Shown here: positions 6,440-10,748 of the stretch, piece by piece
Position numbering within the stretch: the first letter of the stretch is position 1
Layout: the number at the start of each line of letters is the position of its first letter
DNA from: an uncultured Collinsella sp.
GTDB lineage: Bacteria; Actinomycetota; Coriobacteriia; Coriobacteriales; Coriobacteriaceae
Direction of reading: 5' to 3'
Assembly (NCBI GenBank): GCA_902494815.1
Contig: CABUVB010000050.1
Span: 1 to 10,748 of the forward strand
DNA: 10,748 nt
Program-made: the position numbers and the translations under genes
Notes under the pieces: model-generated
Databases searched by the model: none
What the model was told of the DNA's origin: nothing
Seen by the model: the letters and a program-made list of their open reading frames with translations, nothing else

Positions 6440-8953
6440 CTATTTCGTCTTGCCGGTAATGAGCGTCTTAAGACCCAGGCCGATCAGGCCCAAGCCCATG
6501 CGCACGCGGCCGGGGCGATGGCGCTCGATGGCCTTGGTCTTGCCGGCGGGCTTATCGCGACGGGCGCTCGTCTCGGGTGCGGGCTTGATGACCTGCGGAT
6601 CGGGCTGAGGTGCAGGTGCAGGCTCGGGCTCAATGACGGTCGCCTGGACCTTCTGAACCTCGGGCGCTTTCTCCACGGCGGGCTCTGCGGCAGCCTCGGG
6701 CTCTTTCACCGGGGGAGTGGCAACTGCTTCCGGCTCGACAGTGGGCTCGACAACTGCCTCGCGCTCAACCTCGGCCTGAATAGCTTCTTCGGCCACACGT
6801 TCCTTCTCCTGTGCACGCTGCTGCGCGGCGGCCTCGGCGTTGCGATAGGCACGCTCCAGCAGGGCTTCCTGCGAGTTGAAGGGTTTCTCACCCTCTGCAC
6901 GCTCCACGGGGACCCAGGTACCGTCGCTCGTGAGGCTGCGGGCCTTCACGTTGTCGCGCAGCTGCATGCCCATGTACTCGTGCACCAGGGCGCGACAGGT
7001 GGGGTCGAGCACGGGGAAGGCGATCTCCACGCGGTGCTCGGTGTTGCGCGTCATCATGTCGGCCGAGCTCAGATAGATCATGTCCGAGTCCACGCCAAAG
7101 GCGTAAACGCGCGCATGCTCCAAAAAGCGTCCGACGATAGAACGGACATGCACATTCTCGGTCTTGCCCGGAACGCCCGGCTTGAGGCACGAGATGCCGC
7201 GGATGATCATGTCCACGCGAACTCCTGCGCACGATGCCTCAGCGATCTTGTCGATGACCTCGCGGTCGGTGAGCGAGTTGAGCTTAAAGAACACACGGGC
7301 GGGCTCGCCAACGAGGGCGCGCTGGATCTCGCGATCCAGGCCGCGCATGATGAGCGGCTTGAGGCCCACGGGCGCCACGCCCAGGAAGCGGTAATCGCCG
7401 CGAAGGTTGCCCAGCGACAGGTTGCGGAAGAACAAGTTGGCGTCCTCGCCGATGCCGGGATGGGCGGTCATGAGCATAAAGTCGCTGTAGAGTTTGGCCG
7501 TCTTCTCGTTAAAGTTGCCGGTGCCCAACAGCGTCAGGCGTGTAAGCGCCATGCCCTCGCGATAGGTGAGCTGGCAGATCTTGGAGTGGCACTTAAAGCC
7601 CTCGGAGCCGTAGATGACGGTGCAGCCTGCCTCTTCCAGACGCTCGGCCCACTCGATGTTGTTCTGCTCGTCGAAGCGGGCGCGGAGCTCCATGAGCACC
7701 GTGACCTCTTTGCCGTTCTCGGCGGCATCGATCAGCGACTCGCACAGGCGGCTCTGCTTGGCCACGCGGTAGAGCGTGATACGCAGCGAGATGCACTCGG
7801 GGTCGTAGGCGGCCTCGTGCACCAGATCCAGGAAGGGGTTCATGGCCTCATAGGGATAAAAGAGCAGCTTGTCGTGCTGAAGCACCTGCTCGCGTATGGA
7901 GCGGGTCATATCGATGGTGGGGTTGGGCTGCGGCTTAAACGGCGTAAAGAGCAGCTCGTTGCGCAGGTGCTCGGGAATCTTGCCCTCAATGCCAAAGACA
8001 TAGCCCAGGTTGAGCGGGATATCGCAGGTAAAGACCGAGCGACGCGAGAGCTCGAGCGCCTTGCGGATAGTCTTGAGCGTTGGCTTTTCGAGCGAGCCCG
8101 ATACGGCGAGCACCACCGGCTGCAGGCGCAAGCGTTTCTTGAGGATGCGCTTCATGTGCTGGCGGTAATCCTCTTCTTCCTCGACGCCCTCGCCGTCCGG
8201 GTCGATGTCGGCGTTGCGGGTGACGCGGATGAGCGCACGGTCCAGCGGCTTATAGGAGCCAAAGCAGTTGTCCAGGCAGGCGAGAATGACGTCTTCGAGC
8301 AGAATGTAGGAGTAGGTGCCGGTGGGCGAGGGAATCTCGACCACGCGGTTCATCGAGGCGGGAATCTCGATCAGGCCCAGCAGGCTCTCCTCGTCGGTGA
8401 CGCCGTCCAGGCCACAAGCCAGATAGAGCGCGCCGTTGCGCAGGTTGGGGAAGGGGTGGCGCGGGTCGATGACCAACGGCGAGATGACCGGCGATACGTA
8501 GGCCTGGAAGTAGCGGGTTACAAAGGTATGTTCCTCGGGCGTAAGCGAATCGATGCGGGCGCGGTGAACGCCCAGAGTGTCGAGCTTGCCCTCGATGCTC
8601 TTAAAGATCGACTCCCAGCGGGTAAGGAGCCCGGGCAGCTCTGCCATGACGGCATCGACCTGTTCGGAAGCGGTCATATTGCTCTTGTTATCGACAGGCT
8701 GTTTTTTGAGTTCTGCCAGGTCGGACAGGCCGCCCACGCGCACCATGAGGAACTCATCGAGGTTGGACTCGAAGATCGAGACGAACTTAAGGCGCTCGAA
8801 CAGCGGCACGGACTCATCAAAAGCCTCGTCGAGCACACGGTTGTCAAAGCGCAGCCAGCTGAGCTCTCGGTTCTGCGTGTACGAGAAGTCGCGCGGCGGT
8901 TTGCGCAGCTTTGCGGCGGCTTGCTTTTTTTCGATTTTGCTCGGCATATGCAT
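6440..8953 (-). CDS. ppk1: Polyphosphate kinase PPK1 with long charged C-terminal extension
   Basis: Reversibly transfers the ATP gamma-phosphate to inorganic polyphosphate. It is 837 residues against about 690 for E. coli PPK. The N-terminal domain shows the PPK1 signature RELSWLRFDNRVLDEA and FVSIFESNLDEFLMVRVGGL. The two HKD/phospholipase-D-like catalytic histidines are His456 in GFKCHSKICQL and His613 in GRFLEHARVYAFG, both offset by 21 from E. coli His435 and His592. SADMMTRNTEHRVE follows at about 629-642. The conserved body ends near residue 710. Beyond it lie about 125 extra residues: an Ala/Glu-rich probable helix, an Ala/Pro/Glu/Val-rich low-complexity stretch, then a basic, glycine/leucine-rich end. 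Such tails are not needed for catalysis and may mediate localisation or partner binding (inference). A second ATG at 8947 is spaced slightly better from a weak GGA site and would give 835 residues. No ppx or phoU is visible beside it. Confidence 0.96.
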   Translation of the reverse strand: MHMPSKIEKKQAAAKLRKPPRDFSYTQNRELSWLRFDNRVLDEAFDESVPLFERLKFVSIFESNLDEFLMVRVGGLSDLAELKKQPVDNKSNMTASEQVDAVMAELPGLLTRWESIFKSIEGKLDTLGVHRARIDSLTPEEHTFVTRYFQAYVSPVISPLVIDPRHPFPNLRNGALYLACGLDGVTDEESLLGLIEIPASMNRVVEIPSPTGTYSYILLEDVILACLDNCFGSYKPLDRALIRVTRNADIDPDGEGVEEEEDYRQHMKRILKKRLRLQPVVLAVSGSLEKPTLKTIRKALELSRRSVFTCDIPLNLGYVFGIEGKIPEHLRNELLFTPFKPQPNPTIDMTRSIREQVLQHDKLLFYPYEAMNPFLDLVHEAAYDPECISLRITLYRVAKQSRLCESLIDAAENGKEVTVLMELRARFDEQNNIEWAERLEEAGCTVIYGSEGFKCHSKICQLTYREGMALTRLTLLGTGNFNEKTAKLYSDFMLMTAHPGIGEDANLFFRNLSLGNLRGDYRFLGVAPVGLKPLIMRGLDREIQRALVGEPARVFFKLNSLTDREVIDKIAEASCAGVRVDMIIRGISCLKPGVPGKTENVHVRSIVGRFLEHARVYAFGVDSDMIYLSSADMMTRNTEHRVEIAFPVLDPTCRALVHEYMGMQLRDNVKARSLTSDGTWVPVERAEGEKPFNSQEALLERAYRNAEAAAQQRAQEKERVAEEAIQAEVEREAVVEPTVEPEAVATPPVKEPEAAAEPAVEKAPEVQKVQATVIEPEPAPAPQPDPQVIKPAPETSARRDKPAGKTKAIERHRPGRVRMGLGLIGLGLKTLITGKTK

Positions 8954-8964
8954 CTGTCCGTTCA

Positions 8965-9010
8965 GTCCCCTCAGGGGACGGTAGCCTAACCCTATTCGCT
9001 ATTGTCTCAA
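8965..9010 (-). promoter_or_regulatory. Predicted ppk1 promoter with a palindrome over the start site
   Basis: On the minus strand, TTGAGA (9010-9005) is followed after 16 bases by TAGGCT (8988-8983). These fit a sigma-A -35 (5/6) and an actinobacterial TAnnnT -10. Transcription would begin near 8977-8975. That point falls inside the perfect palindrome GTCCCCT-C-AGGGGAC (8965-8979), 11 bases upstream of the ppk1 ATG at 8953. An operator at +1 or an RNA hairpin near the ribosome binding site are both possible; no regulator is identified. Confidence 0.4.
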
Positions 9011-9480
9011 TTTAGTCGACTTGTGGCACGGACGTATTGTGCGAACGGTATCTTAACCTACTTCTTACGCCGTCAAGGCATGCAACTAACTGCCCGACTC
9101 GTTTTGAAAACAATCTATATCCATACTCAATTGGTGAGGATGTATGAATAAGAATGATTGCGAGCTGAATATAATCGAATCCAAATTGAATCATGGACAG
9201 ACGACATATATATGCAGAAAACAGTTTTAGCTATGCAATTCCTAAACATGAAATTATTTGTGCAATCTTGCTCAATTCCTTAGAAAAAAGAACGATTACC
9301 TTTGAAAACCTGCTTTAGAGAACTGAAGTGCGTCATGGGGGAATCATATGCGATATACCGTTCATCGCACTTTGCTGACCGTTCGGGGGCGAGGTGGAAT
9401 TGCGGGTGGTTTTTGGATATAACTAGAGCTGTCAGCAAGCAGCGTCCCATACGGAGGGGCGCTGATACATTCGGCCAGTA
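8990..9480. other. A+T-rich intergenic region between ppk1 and arcA, no recognised gene
   Basis: Part of the 552-base gap (8954-9505), far richer in A+T than the flanking genes, especially 9101-9320. It holds only short open frames. A 28-codon ORF at 9144-9230 (MNKNDCELN...) has GAGGA 3-4 bases upstream. A 41-codon ORF at 9193-9318 (MDRRHIYAEN...) overlaps it in another frame without a Shine-Dalgarno. A 48-codon ORF at 9335-9481 (MGESYAIYR...) contains seven arginines. None resembles a family I know. They may be chance frames, a leader peptide, or remnants of a decayed gene. A perfect TATAAT at 9170-9175 has no matching -35. A weak alternative -10 for arcA is TATAAC at 9418-9423. Confidence 0.5.
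9258..9275. promoter_or_regulatory. 18-bp dyad resembling a CRP/ArcR-type operator
   Basis: TTGTGCAATCTTGCTCAA is an imperfect inverted repeat: arms TTGtGCAA and TTGCtCAA pair at 7 of 8 positions around two bases. It has the 18-base layout of CRP/FNR-family sites (TTGTGA-N6-TCACAA), matching 9 of 12 fixed positions. ArcR, a CRP-family activator, controls arginine deiminase genes in other Gram-positives. It lies 230 bases before arcA. The assignment is inference. Confidence 0.25.
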
Positions 9481-9503
9481 AGGCCCGAAAGAAAGGTAGG
9501 AGG
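9470..9503 (+). promoter_or_regulatory. arcA leader: small hairpin followed by a strong ribosome binding site
   Basis: TTCGGCC (9470-9476) pairs with GGCCCGAA (9482-9489) around AGTAA with one bulged C. The purine run AAAGGTAGGAGG (9492-9503) follows just before the ATG at 9506. AGGAGG alone is only 2 bases from the ATG, so AAAGG (9 bases away) may be the effective pairing register. The hairpin contains the stop codon of the 48-codon upstream ORF (9479-9481). Confidence 0.5.
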
Positions 9504-9505
9504 CC

Positions 9506-10747
9506 ATGACGAAAGGTCTGCACGTGCCTTCCGAGATCGGCAAGCTCAGGAAGGTCTGCCTGCACCGTCCCGGCGACGAGCTCCTCAACCTGCCGCCCGA
9601 CGAGCTCGAGCGACTCCTGTTCGACGACGTCCCGTTCCTGGAGGTCGCACAGCAGGAGCACGACACCTTCGCCCAGATCCTGAGGGACCAGGGCGTGGAG
9701 GTCCTCTACCTCGAGAACCTCGTCGCCGAGGTGTTCGACCAGGTCCCCGGCGCCCGCGCCGAGTTCACCGACCAGTACATCGCCGAGGCCGGCATCCGCG
9801 GCCAGCACATGCCGCAGATCGTCCGCGAGAAGCTGGACTCCATCGAGGACAACCTCGAGTTCGTCAAGAAGACCATGGCCGGCATGACCAAGGCCGAGAT
9901 CGACTTGCCCCTCACGGCGTCCACGACCCTCGACTCCCTGGTCAACTCCGAGTCCGAGTCCGACCTGATCATCGACCCGATGCCCAACCTCTACTTCACC
10001 CGCGACCCGTTCGCGGTCGTCGGCGAGGGCGTCAACCTCAACCGCATGTACTCGGTCACCCGCAACCGCGAGACCCTGTACGGCAAGTACATCTTCAAGT
10101 ACCACCCCGACTACAAGGACGTCTCGCTGTACTTCCGCCGCGACTGCCAGTTCCACACCGAGGGCGGCGACGTGCTGAACATCAACGAGAAGACCCTCGC
10201 CGTCGGCATCTCCCAGCGCACCCAGGCCGCCGCGATCGACATCATGGCCCAGAACATCTTCTGGAACTCCGACTCCAAGGTCGAGCGCATCCTGGCCTTC
10301 GACATCCCGGTCTCGCGCGCCTTCATGCACCTCGACACGGTCTTCACCCAGATCGACGTCGATAAGTTCACGATCCACCCCGCCATCATGGGCACCCTGC
10401 GCGTCTACGAGCTGACCGCCGGCAAGAACCCGGGCGACGTGAACATCCGCCTGATCGAGGACACCCTCGAGCACGTCCTGGAGGACGCCACCGGCGTCGA
10501 CCAGGTCAAGCTGATCCCCTGCGGCGGCGGCGACCCGATCGCGGCCTCCCGCGAGCAGTGGAACGACGGCTCCAACACCCTGTGCGTCGAGCCCGGCAAG
10601 ATCTGCGTCTACGCCCGCAACACCGTCACCAACGACGTGCTGTACAAGGAGGGCCTGGACCTTCTCGTCGTGCCCTCCGCCGAGCTCTCCCGCGGCCGCG
10701 GCGGCCCGCGCTGCATGAGCATGCCCTTCTGGCGCGAGGACCTCTAA
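9506..10747 (+). CDS. arcA: Arginine deiminase
   Basis: Complete 413-residue cytoplasmic enzyme hydrolysing L-arginine to L-citrulline and ammonia, the first step of the arginine deiminase pathway that yields ATP through ornithine transcarbamylase and carbamate kinase. All catalytic landmarks are present: Asp167 in YFTRDPFA, His217/Glu219/Asp222 in FHTEGGDVL, His275 and Asp277 in FMHLDTVF, and the nucleophile Cys403 in GGPRCMSMPFWR near the C-terminus. The N-terminal SEIGKLRKVCLHRPG is also typical. Length fits the family (about 405-420). After the first ten codons nearly every third position is C or G, stronger than in the other genes here, which suggests very high expression. The stop lies one base before the window end. 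arcB, arcC or an antiporter gene would be expected next, but none is visible. It is divergent from ppk1 across the A+T-rich region, where its promoter must lie. Confidence 0.98.
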   Translation: MTKGLHVPSEIGKLRKVCLHRPGDELLNLPPDELERLLFDDVPFLEVAQQEHDTFAQILRDQGVEVLYLENLVAEVFDQVPGARAEFTDQYIAEAGIRGQHMPQIVREKLDSIEDNLEFVKKTMAGMTKAEIDLPLTASTTLDSLVNSESESDLIIDPMPNLYFTRDPFAVVGEGVNLNRMYSVTRNRETLYGKYIFKYHPDYKDVSLYFRRDCQFHTEGGDVLNINEKTLAVGISQRTQAAAIDIMAQNIFWNSDSKVERILAFDIPVSRAFMHLDTVFTQIDVDKFTIHPAIMGTLRVYELTAGKNPGDVNIRLIEDTLEHVLEDATGVDQVKLIPCGGGDPIAASREQWNDGSNTLCVEPGKICVYARNTVTNDVLYKEGLDLLVVPSAELSRGRGGPRCMSMPFWREDL

Positions 10748-10748
10748 G

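Noticed and set aside
6404..8989. 861-residue open frame on the plus strand opposite ppk1
   Set aside because: It is fully antisense to PPK1, whose motifs and catalytic histidines are unmistakable. Its translation is repetitive His/Gly/Leu/Val-rich sequence without domains. Long antisense frames are expected from strong third-position GC bias.
9012..9194. 60-residue minus-strand ORF in the intergenic region
   Set aside because: It has no Shine-Dalgarno, overlaps the predicted ppk1 promoter region, and resembles no family I know. It is likely a chance frame.
9362..10474. 370-residue open frame on the minus strand opposite arcA
   Set aside because: It is a mirror of the biased arcA codons, composed mainly of Val, Asp, Glu, Gly and Leu with no recognisable domain. 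arcA itself has all arginine deiminase residues.

Overview
The window looks like a stretch of chromosome from a high-GC Gram-positive gut anaerobe, most plausibly a Collinsella or related Coriobacteriia. This is inferred from GC-rich coding sequence, strong C/G bias at third codon positions, the gene content (arginine deiminase, PPK1 with a long acidic tail) and AGGAGG-type ribosome binding sites. There are no tRNA or rRNA genes, no CRISPR array and no recognisable insertion sequence.

Layout. Bases 1-928 hold two minus-strand housekeeping genes with a 4-base ATGA overlap: a DJ-1/PfpI-family protein followed by a Maf nucleotide pyrophosphatase that runs off the left edge. Reading the other way, bases 1135-4963 hold three plus-strand genes for membrane proteins. 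The first is a 98-residue one-TM protein ending in a four-cysteine zinc ribbon. The second is a 547-residue protein with a signal peptide, an apparent extracytoplasmic beta-propeller, one TM segment and a tail ending in the same kind of zinc ribbon. The third, 4 bases further on, is a 567-residue polytopic protein resembling the DUF6020 / GT-C-like membrane proteins. A perfect 24-bp-stem hairpin separates the first two. The third converges on the next gene across a 15-bp-stem hairpin.

Bases 5012-8953 hold two minus-strand genes: a TRAM-domain, 4Fe-4S RNA uracil-5-methyltransferase (RlmD/RlmCD type) and, upstream of it, polyphosphate kinase PPK1, with a hairpin terminator between them. A 550-base, unusually A+T-rich intergenic region then separates ppk1 from a complete, divergently transcribed arginine deiminase gene (arcA, 9506-10747), whose codon use suggests very high expression.

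Functionally this is mostly ordinary chromosome: RNA modification, polyphosphate synthesis, nucleotide-pool cleaning and arginine catabolism for ATP. The less explained parts are the zinc-ribbon/propeller/polytopic membrane cluster (1135-4963) and the divergent ppk1-arcA control region (8954-9505), which contains a dyad over the predicted ppk1 start site, a CRP/ArcR-like dyad and small overlapping ORFs.
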